NCBI RefSeq assembly: GCF_000613905.1
Contig: NZ_BAJW01000009.1
Span: 1 to 64,000 of the forward strand
Reading direction: 5' to 3'
Length of the DNA: 64,000 nucleotides
From: Acetobacter persici JCM 25330
Lineage (GTDB): Bacteria; Pseudomonadota; Alphaproteobacteria; Acetobacterales; Acetobacteraceae
Shown in pieces: positions 20,080 to 29,892 of this stretch. Position 1 is the stretch's first letter. Each line of letters begins with the position of its first letter. The notes under the pieces were generated by a model. It worked only from the letters and a program-made list of their open reading frames with translations, did not search any database and was not told the origin of the DNA. The translations under genes and the position numbers were made by a program.

Positions 20080-20151
20080 TAGAAATCACTGTTCCTTGAA
20101 AAACAGCCCGGCAGCAGGAGGCGGGCCAGAACGAAGGTAAGGGTATTCTGA

Positions 20152-20910
20152 CTAATCCTGCGCGGAGCGCAAGCCGTCGCCCATAAGCGCCAGTCCTGCG
20201 GCCACCGCCGTATCAGCCCGCAAAACCAGCGGCCCCAGAGAAATGGGGGTGATAGCCGGACGCGCAAGGAGGGCGCGGCATTCCGGATCGGAAAAACCAC
20301 CTTCCGGGCCAATCAGCAGGCCATCGCCCGCGCGGGCATTGCGCAGGGTGGCGTGGAGCGTAACGCCTCGGTCCTCCGCGCGCTCCATCGCGGTAAACAG
20401 ACGGGCCTCTTCCGGCCATGCGCCCAGAAGGCGGGCAAGAGGGCAGGGTTCGGCAACGGTCGGGATATCCAGCCGTTCGCACTGCTCGGCGGCTTCCGTG
20501 GCGATAGCCTCCAGCCGTTCGAGGTTGGTACGGTGGGTGTTGGTGCGTTCTGTCATAACGGGCAGGAAGCGCGTCACCCCGAGTTCCGTCCCCATACGCA
20601 GGACCATATCGGTCGCATCGCGCTTGAGGAGTGCGAAGGCCAGAACAAGCTCAGGCCGGGGAGAGGGAGGGCGCAGGGGCTCCGTCAGGCTCAGGCTGCC
20701 GCGATCCTTGCGAATCTCGCCCAGAGTGGCCAGCCATTCCCCCATTTCCGCATTAAACACGCGCACAGGGTCTCCGGCCTTTTTCCGCATGACGGTGCCC
20801 AGATAGCGGGCCTGCGCCGGGCTGAGCAGGCAGGATGCGCCTGCGTGCGCAGCACCCTCGACGGCGTCCAGCGGGATGAAAAGGCGGGGGAGATGCTCGG
20901 GCGAACTCAT
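20152..20910 (-). CDS. rsmE: 16S rRNA (uracil-1498-N3)-methyltransferase
   Basis: SPOUT-class methyltransferase acting on 30S subunits. PUA-like N-terminal domain (LSPAQARYLGTVMRKKAGD), then the knot region with LGVTRFLPVMTERTN, LLIGPEGGFSDPE and LGPLVLRADTAVAAGLAL. 252 residues from ATG 20910; a TTG four codons earlier is possible. Divergent from ubiA, in tandem with gshA. Confidence 0.94.
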   Translation of the reverse strand: MSSPEHLPRLFIPLDAVEGAAHAGASCLLSPAQARYLGTVMRKKAGDPVRVFNAEMGEWLATLGEIRKDRGSLSLTEPLRPPSPRPELVLAFALLKRDATDMVLRMGTELGVTRFLPVMTERTNTHRTNLERLEAIATEAAEQCERLDIPTVAEPCPLARLLGAWPEEARLFTAMERAEDRGVTLHATLRNARAGDGLLIGPEGGFSDPECRALLARPAITPISLGPLVLRADTAVAAGLALMGDGLRSAQD

Positions 20911-21090
20911 GGCATTCAGCAATCAGGCAGGGTGCAGCGGGAGAAGAGGCACGGTCCGGTGGATCGGTCTCGGAATGATCGCCTGATGTTTAGGCGGGAA
21001 TCCACGTCCGCGCAAAGAGGTTCATGCCAGAGCGCAATTTATGGCATACCCCCGGCACCTGTTGTGTTTGCTTAAAGGACTGCCTGTATC

Positions 21091-22008
21091 GTGTCAGCGT
21101 CTTCCGGTCATACCGATATCCGGGTAACGGGTTGGATTGCCCGCCTGCCTCCGGCCCTGCGTTCTTATGCCCTGCTGGCGCGGCTGGACCGGCCTATTGG
21201 CACATGGCTGCTTTTCCTGCCCGGTGTCTGGGGGATTCTGCTGCCGCAGGGTGTGCCGGTTGCGGAGCGGGTGCGGCTGATCGTGCTGTTTGGCATTGGC
21301 AGTCTTGTCATGCGGGCCGCAGGCTGCGTGGTGAATGATATGTGGGACCGGGATATTGACCGGCAGGTAGCCCGCACCGCGGGCCGCCCGCTGGCGTCCG
21401 GCGCGTTGCGGATGCGGCATGCGGTGCTGTTTCTGGCTCTTCTGCTGGCGATTGGCCTCGCGATCCTGCTTCAGTTGAATGGGTTGTCCCAGAGTCTGGG
21501 GGCGTCTTCTCTGGTGCTGGTGGCGTTGTACCCTCTGGCCAAGCGGTTCACGTGGTGGCCGCAGCTTGTCATGGGCTTTACCTTCGGGTTTGGCGCACCG
21601 CTGGGCTATGCGGCGGCGGCAGGCCATCTCTCGCTTGCGCAGCTTGCCTTATATGCCGCGACGATCGTCTGGCAGCTTGGGTTTGATACCATCTATGGCT
21701 TTCAGGATATGGAAGATGACGCCCGGATTGGCGTAAAATCCACCTCGCGGCTGATGGTCGGGCGGGCAAAGGGCTTTATCGGCACCTGTTACGCCCTGAC
21801 GGGAATTTTGCTGGCTGTGGCCGCAGGCCTTGCGGGCACTGGCAGTCTGTTCTGGCCGGTTCTGCTGCTGCCGCTGGTCCTGCTGTGGCGGCAGGTTGCG
21901 GGGCTGAACCCACAGAATCCGGCACTGTGTCTGGCGCAGTTCCGTGCCAACCGGGAAATTGGGCTGGCGGTGGCTCTGGCCTTTCTGGCGGGGCTTGTTG
22001 CTGTGTGA
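21091..22008 (+). CDS. ubiA: 4-hydroxybenzoate polyprenyltransferase
   Basis: Inner-membrane enzyme that attaches the polyprenyl tail to 4-hydroxybenzoate in ubiquinone synthesis. 305 residues, about eight or nine hydrophobic helices, and the two Asp-rich Mg-diphosphate motifs NDMWDRDIDRQVART and YGFQDMEDDARIGVKST. GTG start at 21091 with AAAGGA 11 bases upstream. A COQ9 homologue at 40.7 kb belongs to the same pathway. Confidence 0.94.
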   Translation: MSASSGHTDIRVTGWIARLPPALRSYALLARLDRPIGTWLLFLPGVWGILLPQGVPVAERVRLIVLFGIGSLVMRAAGCVVNDMWDRDIDRQVARTAGRPLASGALRMRHAVLFLALLLAIGLAILLQLNGLSQSLGASSLVLVALYPLAKRFTWWPQLVMGFTFGFGAPLGYAAAAGHLSLAQLALYAATIVWQLGFDTIYGFQDMEDDARIGVKSTSRLMVGRAKGFIGTCYALTGILLAVAAGLAGTGSLFWPVLLLPLVLLWRQVAGLNPQNPALCLAQFRANREIGLAVALAFLAGLVAV

Positions 22009-22063
22009 GCGGCTGACGCAGGTCCTGAACGGGTCGGTGCTGGTCTGTCGGAAAAGTAATGAG

Positions 22064-22097
22064 AAGGGCGGGATCAGGTTATGGTCCCGCTCTTTTT
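22064..22097 (+). terminator. Terminator of ubiA
   Basis: AAGGGCGGGA (22064-22073) pairs with TCCCGCTCTT (22085-22094), ten pairs with one G-T wobble, followed by TTTTT. Confidence 0.82.
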
Positions 22098-22134
22098 AGG
22101 TTTTTAAAGAATTAATTCAGAATACTGATTTGAA

Positions 22135-22153
22135 AATGAGAAATATTCTCATT
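22135..22153. promoter_or_regulatory. GAA-N3-TTC palindrome (iron-type operator candidate) upstream of mbfA
   Basis: AATGAGAA-ATA-TTCTCATT is a perfect 8-base inverted repeat in an AT-rich leader 49 bases before mbfA. The core GAA-N3-TTC matches the centre of the Irr iron control element (TTTAGAA-N3-TTCTAAA) described in Rhizobiales, where mbfA is an Irr target. A possible -35 TTGAAA (22130-22135) overlaps it. The assignment to Irr or Fur is inference. Confidence 0.55.
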
Positions 22154-22201
22154 ATGTAAGAATAAATTGAGATTTATCCTGAAAATCCTTATAAAAAGCA
22201 G

Positions 22202-23158
22202 ATGCGCAAATTTACAGCTCTGACTGAACAGGAAATTCTTGCTCTGGCCATTTCCAATGAGGAAGAGGACGGACGTATCTATGCCGATTTCTCCTATACA
22301 TTGCAGGAGAATTACCCCGACACCGCGAAAATTTTTGCGGACATGGTGCATGAGGAAGATGACCACAGGCGGCATCTGATTGACGTCTATGTCCGGCGGT
22401 TTGGCGCACATATTCCTCTTATCCGCCGTCAGGATATTGCCGGGTTCATGCCGCGGAAGCCCGCCTGGCAGATTCAGGGGCAGGGGATTGAGGTCGTGCG
22501 GCGCTACGCGGAGGATATGGAGCGCGATGCCGCCCGGTTTTACCGTCAGGCTGCCCTGCGCACCAATGATGCTGAAACCCGGAAACTGCTGGGGGATCTG
22601 GCCACAGCGGAAGACCAGCATGGCCGCGCCGCCAGTGACATGACCTCCCGCCATCTGACGCAAGACAAACGCGAAGACGAGGATGAAAACGCCCGGCGGC
22701 GGTTTGTCCTCCAGATTGTCCAGCCCGGTCTGGTTGGCTTGATGGATGGGTCTGTGTCCACGCTGGCCCCGGTTTTTGCGGCAGCCTTTGCCACGCATGA
22801 CCCGCATAGTGCGTTTCTGGTCGGGCTGGCGGCCTCGTTAGGGGCTGGGATTTCCATGGGTTTTGCGGAGGCACTCTCGGATGATGGTGCCTTGTCCGGT
22901 CGCGGCAAGCCGCTTATCCGCGGGCTTGTGTGCGGGACAATGACGATGGCGGGCGGCATTGGCCATACCCTGCCGTTCCTGATTGGCTCCTTCAGCGCCG
23001 CAATGGCGGTCGCTGTCGCCGTTGTGGTGGTGGAACTGTTCCTGATCTCATGGATACGTTGGCGGTATCAGGATACGCCTTTCGGCTCCGCCATTGTGCA
23101 GATTGTATTTGGCGGCGCGCTGGTTTTTCTGGCGGGTGTGCTGATCGGCAGTTCCTGA
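22202..23158 (+). CDS. mbfA: Erythrin-VIT iron exporter MbfA
   Basis: Membrane-bound ferritin-like protein that exports iron and protects against iron and peroxide stress. Residues 1-150 form the erythrin di-iron domain with paired acidic motifs: [50 protein letters not shown] and [13 protein letters not shown]. Residues 165-318 are the VIT-like membrane domain ([20 protein letters not shown], then four more hydrophobic helices). 318 residues. The gene has its own AT-rich leader with a GAA-N3-TTC palindrome, fitting iron control, and is not in an operon with ubiA because a terminator intervenes. Confidence 0.92.
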   Translation: MRKFTALTEQEILALAISNEEEDGRIYADFSYTLQENYPDTAKIFADMVHEEDDHRRHLIDVYVRRFGAHIPLIRRQDIAGFMPRKPAWQIQGQGIEVVRRYAEDMERDAARFYRQAALRTNDAETRKLLGDLATAEDQHGRAASDMTSRHLTQDKREDEDENARRRFVLQIVQPGLVGLMDGSVSTLAPVFAAAFATHDPHSAFLVGLAASLGAGISMGFAEALSDDGALSGRGKPLIRGLVCGTMTMAGGIGHTLPFLIGSFSAAMAVAVAVVVVELFLISWIRWRYQDTPFGSAIVQIVFGGALVFLAGVLIGSS

Positions 23159-23286
23159 GCCTGCCTCTGTCTCTGTGTTTGCGTCCTGATAGCGCTGCCT
23201 CTGTTATCCGGCGTCTGCTGGTGGCATAGTGCGGGTGCCATAATAAAGGCGCGGGCAAGAGGTTTGCTGGCGGCCTGTGGTCACCA

Positions 23287-23997
23287 ATGGGAATGACAGC
23301 GCGTATGACACCACGTTCCGGCAAATTTTCCGCTCTTTGTCTCGCTCTTTCTGTAGGGGGCAGCGTGAGCGCACTGGCGCCCGTTGCTCCGGCTCTGGCG
23401 CAGGCCGGGACGCAGAGCGCTGTTCAGAACGCACAGCAGGCGGAAGCGCCGCAGGGCATCACGCTCTCCGCGTCTGACAAGGCATGGCTTGGCAAGATTG
23501 AAAAGGCGCTCAACAGCGTCACGACCTTTCAGGCGCATATGCAGCAACTGGATGCGGACGGTAAGCGCACCACCGGCATTGTGTGGATGCAGCGCCCCGG
23601 CCAGATGCGTCTGGCGTATGACCCGCCAACCCCGCTCCTGCTTGTCGCCAGTCAGGACAAGGTGGTGTTCCGGGATAACCAGCTTGACCAGACGACCGTG
23701 ATCCCGATGGATCGCACCCCGCTGGGGCTGCTGCTGCGCAAGCATGTCAGTCTGACGGATGATGTGACCGTCACCGGCTTTCAGCACGAGGGCGGCCTTG
23801 TGCAGGTAACGGTTGTGCGCACGTCCTCCCCCGGGGATGGCAGCCTGACGCTGGTGTTTTATGATAACCCGGTCTCCCTGCGCTCCTGGAGCGTGGTGGA
23901 TGCGCAGGGGCGCGAGACCCGTGTGACCCTGTTTGATGTCAAAAGCGGCATTACCATTCCCGCCGGTACGTTCACGCTGCCTGCGCAGCCGGAATAA
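23287..23997 (+). CDS. lolA: Outer-membrane lipoprotein carrier protein LolA
   Basis: Periplasmic chaperone that carries lipoproteins from LolCDE to the outer membrane. Sec signal peptide in residues 1-40 (SALCLALSVGGSVSALAPVA, then PALAQA). The mature part has the half-barrel features of the family: VTTFQAHMQQLD, GIVWMQRPGQMRLAYDPP and VFRDNQLDQTTVIPM. 236 residues; ATG codons at 23293 and 23305 are alternative starts. It stands alone, 104 bases before rarA. Confidence 0.88.
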   Translation: MGMTARMTPRSGKFSALCLALSVGGSVSALAPVAPALAQAGTQSAVQNAQQAEAPQGITLSASDKAWLGKIEKALNSVTTFQAHMQQLDADGKRTTGIVWMQRPGQMRLAYDPPTPLLLVASQDKVVFRDNQLDQTTVIPMDRTPLGLLLRKHVSLTDDVTVTGFQHEGGLVQVTVVRTSSPGDGSLTLVFYDNPVSLRSWSVVDAQGRETRVTLFDVKSGITIPAGTFTLPAQPE

Positions 23998-24101
23998 GGC
24001 GCGCAGGCAGGCCACGGCTCTGCCCTGAGATTAAGGGCAGGGGTGGTAAAACAGAGGCGGCAACCCGATATCACGGACGGAAAGTTTCAGGACAGGCAGG
24101 T

Positions 24102-25481
24102 ATGGCGGCACGGCGCACAACAGATTCAGACATGGCGGTGGGTGAGGACCTTTTCGGGGGTCAGGCACCGTTGTCCGACCATGCGCCGTCGGCGGCTCAT
24201 CCAGCACGTCCTGCCCCGAACCAGCCTCTGGCTGACCGCCTGCGTCCTGACAGGCTGGAGGATGTCGTCGGGCAGGCGCATCTGCTGGGGCCGGATGGAA
24301 CGCTTACACGGATGCTGGAGCGCGGGTCCCTTGCCAGCCTGATTCTCTGGGGTGGCCCCGGTGTGGGGAAGACAACCATTGCCCGCTTGCTGGCTCAGGC
24401 GGCTGGCCTGCGGTTTGTGCAGCTTTCTGCCGTATTTTCCGGCGTGGCGGACCTGAAAAAAGCTTTTGAAAACGCCCGCAGGCAGGCGGAAGCCGGAGGC
24501 GGTACGCTGCTGTTTGTGGATGAAATCCATCGCTTTAACCGCGCCCAGCAGGATGGTTTTTTGCCCGTGGTGGAAGACGGGACGATTGTGCTGGTGGGGG
24601 CTACGACGGAAAACCCGTCCTTTGCGCTGAATTCCGCCTTGCTTTCCCGCTGTCAGGTTATGGTGCTGAACCGGCTGGATGATCCGGCGGAAGAAGCCCT
24701 GCTGGCTCGTGCGGAGGAAGAAACCGGACGCGCGCTGCCACTGACAGAAGAGGGGCGGGCAACACTCCGCGCCATGGCGGACGGGGATGGCCGGTATCTG
24801 CTGAACATGGTGGAGCAGATTCTGAGCCTGAAGACGGATGCGCCGCTGGATGCGCAGGCGCTGGCCCGCCTGCTGGCAAAACGCGCCGTGCTGTATGACC
24901 GGGACCGGGAAGAACATTACAATCTGATTTCCGCCCTGCATAAGTCCATGCGTGGTTCCGACCCGGATGCGGCCCTGTACTGGTTTGCACGGATGCTGGA
25001 AGGCGGGGAAGACCCGCGTTACCTTGCCCGCCGCATGACCCGCTTTGCGGCGGAAGATGTCGGCATGGCGGACCCGCATGCCCTGCCGCTGGCCATTGCC
25101 GCGTGGGAGACATACGAGCGTCTTGGCTCCCCCGAGGGTGAACTGGCTCTGGCCCAGCTTGTGGTGCATCTGGCCACGGCCCCCAAATCCAACGGCGTTT
25201 ACAAAGCCTATGGCGCGGCCCGGCGGGCGGCCAAGGCCACCGGCAGCCTGATGCCGCCTGCCCATATCCTCAATGCCCCGACAAAACTGATGCAGGATAT
25301 CGGGTATGGGAAGGGCTATCAGTATGACCACGATACGGAAGAGGGCTTTTCCGGGCAGAACTATTTTCCGGACGGCATGAAGCGCCAGACCTTCTATAAT
25401 CCAACCGGAAAAGGCTTTGAGCGGGAGATCCGCCATCGTCTGGAAACATGGTCCCGCTTGCGGGATCGGCGTCAGTCGTGA
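24102..25481 (+). CDS. rarA: Replication-associated recombination protein A (MgsA/WRNIP1 family AAA+ ATPase)
   Basis: Clamp-loader-like ATPase acting at stalled replication forks. 459 residues: RPDRLEDVVGQAHLLG, Walker A GGPGVGKTTIARLL, Walker B LLFVDEIHRFNRAQQDGFL, sensor 1 LVGATTENPSFALNSALLSR. The C-terminal tetramerisation domain is typical (KAYGAARRAAKATGSLMPPA and YGKGYQYDHDTEEGF). Good ribosome site AGGCAGGT before ATG. It precedes the pseudouridine synthase by 10 bases. Confidence 0.95.
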   Translation: MAARRTTDSDMAVGEDLFGGQAPLSDHAPSAAHPARPAPNQPLADRLRPDRLEDVVGQAHLLGPDGTLTRMLERGSLASLILWGGPGVGKTTIARLLAQAAGLRFVQLSAVFSGVADLKKAFENARRQAEAGGGTLLFVDEIHRFNRAQQDGFLPVVEDGTIVLVGATTENPSFALNSALLSRCQVMVLNRLDDPAEEALLARAEEETGRALPLTEEGRATLRAMADGDGRYLLNMVEQILSLKTDAPLDAQALARLLAKRAVLYDRDREEHYNLISALHKSMRGSDPDAALYWFARMLEGGEDPRYLARRMTRFAAEDVGMADPHALPLAIAAWETYERLGSPEGELALAQLVVHLATAPKSNGVYKAYGAARRAAKATGSLMPPAHILNAPTKLMQDIGYGKGYQYDHDTEEGFSGQNYFPDGMKRQTFYNPTGKGFEREIRHRLETWSRLRDRRQS

Positions 25482-25491
25482 ATATCGTCGC

Positions 25492-26475
25492 ATGAGTGTT
25501 GTGATTCTGACTGTCAGCGAGGACGAGGCGGATATTCGCCTTGATCGCTATTTTCGTCGCCATTACCCGCATCTGACGCAGGGTGCGCTGCAAAAACTGT
25601 GCCGTACCGGGCAGATTCGGGTGGATGGCAAACGGGCTGAGGCCTCGACCCGCCTGCAACCGGGCCAGTCCGTGCGGGTGCCGCCTATCCCGATGGCTGC
25701 TAAACCGGCGAAGGATGCCCCGCGCCCGCTGGATGAGCGGCTGGTGCGTGAAATTCAGGGCATGGTGCTTTATCAGGATAAGCATCTGATTGTGCTGAAC
25801 AAACCGGCAGGTCTGCCGGTGCAGGGCGGCCCCGGTATTACCAAACATGTGGATATGATGCTGGACGGCCTGCGGGCTGAAGCGGATGACCCGCGCCCGC
25901 GTCTGGTGCACCGCATTGACCGGGATACATCTGGCCTGCTGCTGCTGGCCCGCACGCCGGGTGTGGCCGCCAAGCTGGCAGAAGCCTTCCGCGGGCGGGA
26001 CGTGAAAAAGACCTACTGGGCTGTTGTGGTGGGGCGCCCTGACCCGATGGAGGGTGAGATTGATCAGCCTCTGGCGCGGCTCGGGGTTGGCGCAAACGCC
26101 ATTATGGTGGCGGCAGACCGGACAGATCCGGACGGCCAGTATGCCCGGACGTCCTACGAAGTCGTGGATTCGGCTGCGCGTAAATTTTCATGGCTGGCGC
26201 TTTCTCCACATACGGGCCGGACGCACCAGTTGCGTGTGCATTGTGAATCGCTCGGCACCCCGATTCTGGGTGACCCGAAATATGGCGGGGAAACCGCGCA
26301 TGTTGATGGCTTTGCAGACCAGTTGCATCTGCATGCCCGGCAACTGGATATGCCACATCCGGCCGGAGGGCGTCTGACGGTAACGGCCGAACTCCCGCCG
26401 CATATGCGTGAGACCTTCCGTTCTCTGGGCTTCACGCCGGGGGCTACGCCCAAACCGTCTCGTCGCGGCGGATAA
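25492..26475 (+). CDS. RluA/RluC-family 23S rRNA pseudouridine synthase
   Basis: 327 residues: an N-terminal S4 RNA-binding domain (DIRLDRYFRRHYPHLTQGAL), then the synthase domain with the catalytic Asp motif HRIDRDTSGLLLLART, KKTYWAVVVG and HTGRTHQLRVH. The family position specificity (RluC versus RluA/RluD) cannot be fixed by eye; rluC is most likely. ATG 25492 follows the rarA stop by 10 bases, suggesting one transcript. Confidence 0.92.
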   Translation: MSVVILTVSEDEADIRLDRYFRRHYPHLTQGALQKLCRTGQIRVDGKRAEASTRLQPGQSVRVPPIPMAAKPAKDAPRPLDERLVREIQGMVLYQDKHLIVLNKPAGLPVQGGPGITKHVDMMLDGLRAEADDPRPRLVHRIDRDTSGLLLLARTPGVAAKLAEAFRGRDVKKTYWAVVVGRPDPMEGEIDQPLARLGVGANAIMVAADRTDPDGQYARTSYEVVDSAARKFSWLALSPHTGRTHQLRVHCESLGTPILGDPKYGGETAHVDGFADQLHLHARQLDMPHPAGGRLTVTAELPPHMRETFRSLGFTPGATPKPSRRGG

Positions 26476-26506
26476 CAGCGGCTTCTGGAACGCAGGAGGA
26501 AGGCCC

Positions 26507-28694
26507 ATGCGGCTGAAATGGAAGATCGGTCTGGTGGCTGGAGCCGCCGTGCTGCTGGTGGGCGGCGGCAGTGTTGTGTCCGCCATGCAGGAGGCGGACT
26601 GGCTGCGCGTCCGACTGGTAGCGGCCGTAGAGGAAAAAACCGGCCGCCATCTGGCGATTGACCATCTGCATGTCTGGCTTCTGCCATTCCCGTGGGTGGA
26701 AGCGCGTGGCGTGCATCTGTCCGGCGTGGCAGAGGGTGGTAGCGCAGCAGCGGCACCGGAGGAGCAGGCGGCCCGCACAATGCTGGATGTGGCGGAAGTG
26801 CGTGCGCGGCTCGGGCTGTTGCCGTTGTTCAGCCATCGCATTGTTTTTAATGATGTCAGCCTCATTCAGCCGCATGTTTCCCTGCGTCGCTTGCCGGATG
26901 GCCGGGCGGACTGGGTGTTTACGCCGCCTGTGCGGCCGGAAACCGGCGGGGGCAGCACGTCCTCCGGTCAGATGCACTGGGATGTCAGTGTTTCCACGCT
27001 CCGCGTCTCCAAAGCGGATGTGCAGTGGGATGATCAGATCCGGCGCAAGACGGGCCAGATCGGGTTTGAGCGTATTCAGGCAAGTGATCTGGACGGCTCA
27101 GCCCCACGTTTGACGTGCGGGGGGAAAAGGGGAAAGGCCAGTTTGTGCTGACAGGCCAGACAGGCCGCCTGCTGCCCGCACGTGCCAGGGATTTCCCGGT
27201 ACAGTTCAAACTGGCGCTGACGATTGCGGGCTACCCTGCGGGGCTTGCGCATCTTGATGGCAGGATCACGGACCTGACGGCGCTCGGGTTTATGCGCTTC
27301 AGGCCGGAGGGTCTCTGGGGCAGTTGCGGGATCTGGAGCAGTTTTTCCCGCGGGCGGACTTGCCGGACGGGCAGAATATTTCCGTGGATGCGCAGATTGC
27401 CGGGGCAGGCCAGCAGCCCGTGGTGCAGGGGCTGCATGTGCATACCGGGCAGGTTGAACTGGGCCGTTTTGTGCCCGGCAGCAAGCTGACCCGCGCCATG
27501 CTGGACGCGACAAAAGCGGAGGACGCGCTGACGGTGCAGGCTGACGGCCAACTCGGGGCGCAGGCTCTGGGGCTGCGGGGTTCGCTTGGCACGCTGGCGC
27601 AGATGACGGCGCTCGCCCTCGCGCCGGAAAAGACGGAAACCCCGGTGGACCTGACTCTTGTGGACGGGGCTTCCAGCCTGAAAATGGCTGGCACGCTGGG
27701 TGGTGGTCATTCCTCCGTGGAGGTGCATGGTGTGCTGGATCAACTGGCACCCGGCGGCACCTACCCGACAGCAGAGAGTGTGAAGGTGGATGGGCATGTG
27801 GAAGCCGCATCCACACTGGCGCTGGTGAAGAGGCATGCGCCGCAGGATCTGGTACGCGGTCTGATGCTGAACATGACTGTGGAAAGCCCGCACGTTAGCT
27901 GGCGCGACCTGAGCTGGTCTCAGGTCACCAGCCATGTGGTGGTGCAGAACGGGAAGCTGGTGGCGGACCCGGTGCAGGCTGAAGGCTCAGGCACCGCGCA
28001 ATCCGCCCGGTTTGTTTATGATGCCTCCGGCAACAGCCCGGCCTATGAGATTGCAATGCACCCTGTTGTGCTGCCGGTGGCGGCTGTGCAGGGCTGGATG
28101 GGGGCACCGCCCCTGATGCAGGGGGCGCTGATGCTTGTCGGCGCCGTCAGTATGCAGGGGGATGATGCTGAGGCACGGCGGCGGACGCTGGCCGGGCATA
28201 TTGGCGCGTCCGTGGTGGATGGCTCCATTGGCGGGGCGGCGCTCCGCACTCTGCTGGGTCCGGATATCCCGTTGAAAGGAAAAATGCCGGTGCGCTGCTT
28301 TGGCACCCATATGCAGCTCGCTGATGGAACGGCGCAGATTGATCTGCTGGCTATGGAAACACCGTTCCTGTCCCTGCACGGCCACGGCACAGTGGGCCTG
28401 GGCGCGCATACGCTGGACCTGCATCTCTCGCCGCGCGTGCTACTGGGCGGGGCATCCGCGTCTTCCGACCTGCGGGTAACGGGCACGCTGGACGCACCCG
28501 TGCCAAAAATGGAGCCTTCTTACGGCGGGCGTTACGGGCTGAATATTGGCGGGAATGACGGGGGGAATGATAACTGCCCCACGCTGCTCTCCGCCGCGCG
28601 GGAAGGTGGAGCTGGCCCCGCGCCCACGGCCCCCAAAGCCGGGAAAGAGGGCAAGGTGATGAATATGCTGCGTGGACTGGGGCTGTTTAAATGA
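26507..28694 (+). CDS. AsmA-family envelope protein (two frameshifts)
   Basis: Large inner-membrane-anchored periplasmic protein of the AsmA/TamB-like group, implicated in lipid or outer-membrane protein transport. An N-terminal membrane helix (IGLVAGAAVLLVGGGSVVSA) is followed by beta-rich repeats, for example KTGRHLAIDHLHVWLLPFPW. The frame is lost twice: in the CCCC at 27102-27105 (SAP continues as TFDVRGEKGKGQFVLTG) and in the GGG at 27309-27311 (RPEG continues as SLGQLRDLEQFFP). Adding one base at each gives about 729 residues. AGGAGGA precedes ATG 26507, and the stop overlaps the ATP12 gene (ATGA). Confidence 0.84.
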
Positions 28695-29439
28695 CCGGCT
28701 CCGAGAAAGCGCCTGCTCCGGCAGGGGCACGTAAGCGGTTCTGGAAACAGGCCAGCGTCGTGCCGGAGCAGGACGGGTTTGCTGTCCAGCTTGACGGCAG
28801 GCCGGTCCGCCTGCCGGAACGGACCGTGCTGGCTGTGCCCTCCCGCCCGCTGGCGGAGGCACTGGCGGCGGAATGGCAGGCGGCTGGCCTGACCGTAGGC
28901 GGATATTTCCGGCCGGAAGATTTGCCGCTGACCCGGATTGCGGGCTCCATGCTGGAGCGTATTCCCGGCGCGCGGGCGGGCGTGATCGACAGTCTGCTGG
29001 CGTATGCTAGCAGTGACCTGCTGTGTTATCGCGAGGCCGGGAATTCCAGACTGGCCCGGCGGCAGCGGGAAGTGTGGTCTCCCTGGCTGGACTGGTGTCA
29101 GGATACGTTCGGGATGGTGTTGCGCACCACGGAAGGTGTGATGCCCATCACCCAGCCGGATGCCACCATGCGGACGCTGCGTGCGCTGCTGGAGTCTCTC
29201 CCGGATGCGGAACTGGCCGTGCTGGGTGTTGCCGTCCCCGCGCTGGGGAGCCTCTATCTGGGTCTGGTTCTGGTTAAAGGGCCGGGCACGCCGGAGGAAC
29301 TGGTTGCCTGCGCCACGCTGGATGAGCGGGAGCAGATGGCGCTCTGGGTGAAGATACGGATGTGACGGACCGTATTGCCATACGCCTGCGGGATGTGGCG
29401 GACGCTGCCCTTTTTCTTGAACTGCTGCGTAAGCCGTAA
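28691..29439 (+). CDS. ATP12-family F1-ATPase assembly chaperone (frameshifted)
   Basis: Homologue of mitochondrial ATP12, which binds the F1 alpha subunit during assembly; common in alphaproteobacteria. KRFWKQASVVPEQDGFAVQL, LDGRPVRLPERTVLAVP, LAAEWQAAG and YASSDLLCYREAG are typical. Near 29346-29348 a GGG run lacks one G: ALWG should continue EDTDVTDRIAIRLRDVAD and end in LLRKP at 29439, making 249 residues. ATG overlaps the AsmA stop. Confidence 0.88.
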
Positions 29440-29618
29440 AGCGTAAGTAGTAAGGCTTCCTGCTGCTGCGGGCTGCGCCCGTGTTTTATGTGTTGATCGA
29501 CACGCATCTGCCATGAATTTGCCCCGGTCTGCCTCCAGACAGAACCTCACAGACTGATGAACGGGAGCGTTCTCTCAGCCTGAAAAGACGGTCATGTCAC
29601 CGGATGAGGAGCATGCAG

Positions 29619-29789
29619 ATGCGATATGAATCCACGGGTGGAGAACCTCGGCATCAGGTCCCGTCACGTTCCGGCTCCCGGGCGCGGTTGCAGGGGCGGG
29701 TGGCCCATGCTGTTGCAACCTGTGCCATGGGCTCTTGGTTTCTGCTGGGGCTGATCCCGGTCTTTGTCATCATCTATTCCATGAGCTGA
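29619..29789 (+). CDS. Small single-helix membrane protein of unknown function
   Basis: 56 residues starting MRYESTGGEPRHQ, a basic middle (RSGSRARLQGRVAHAV) and a C-terminal hydrophobic helix GSWFLLGLIPVFVIIYSMS that ends the protein. GAGGAG lies seven bases before ATG 29619; the upstream in-frame ATG codons at 29604 and 29613 are badly placed relative to it. It sits alone between ATP12 and the LTXXQ gene. No family recognised. Confidence 0.5.
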   Translation: MRYESTGGEPRHQVPSRSGSRARLQGRVAHAVATCAMGSWFLLGLIPVFVIIYSMS

Positions 29790-29892
29790 AACAGACGCCT
29801 CTGGTGACAGTGCAGTGACTCATCTTGCACAGGGGCCGGGGATTGTCTGATAGTCATCAGCGCACAGATTTTTTCAGGAGTTGTCAGAGTCC

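Noticed and set aside
24020-24040. CTGCCCT/AGGGCAG hairpin between lolA and rarA as a terminator
   Set aside because: Only a seven-base stem with no T run after it on the plus strand; not reported as a terminator.
24126-25493. A 455-codon open frame on the minus strand opposite rarA
   Set aside because: It is the codon-position shadow of rarA in GC-rich DNA; the translation is low in recognisable motifs and rarA is unambiguous.
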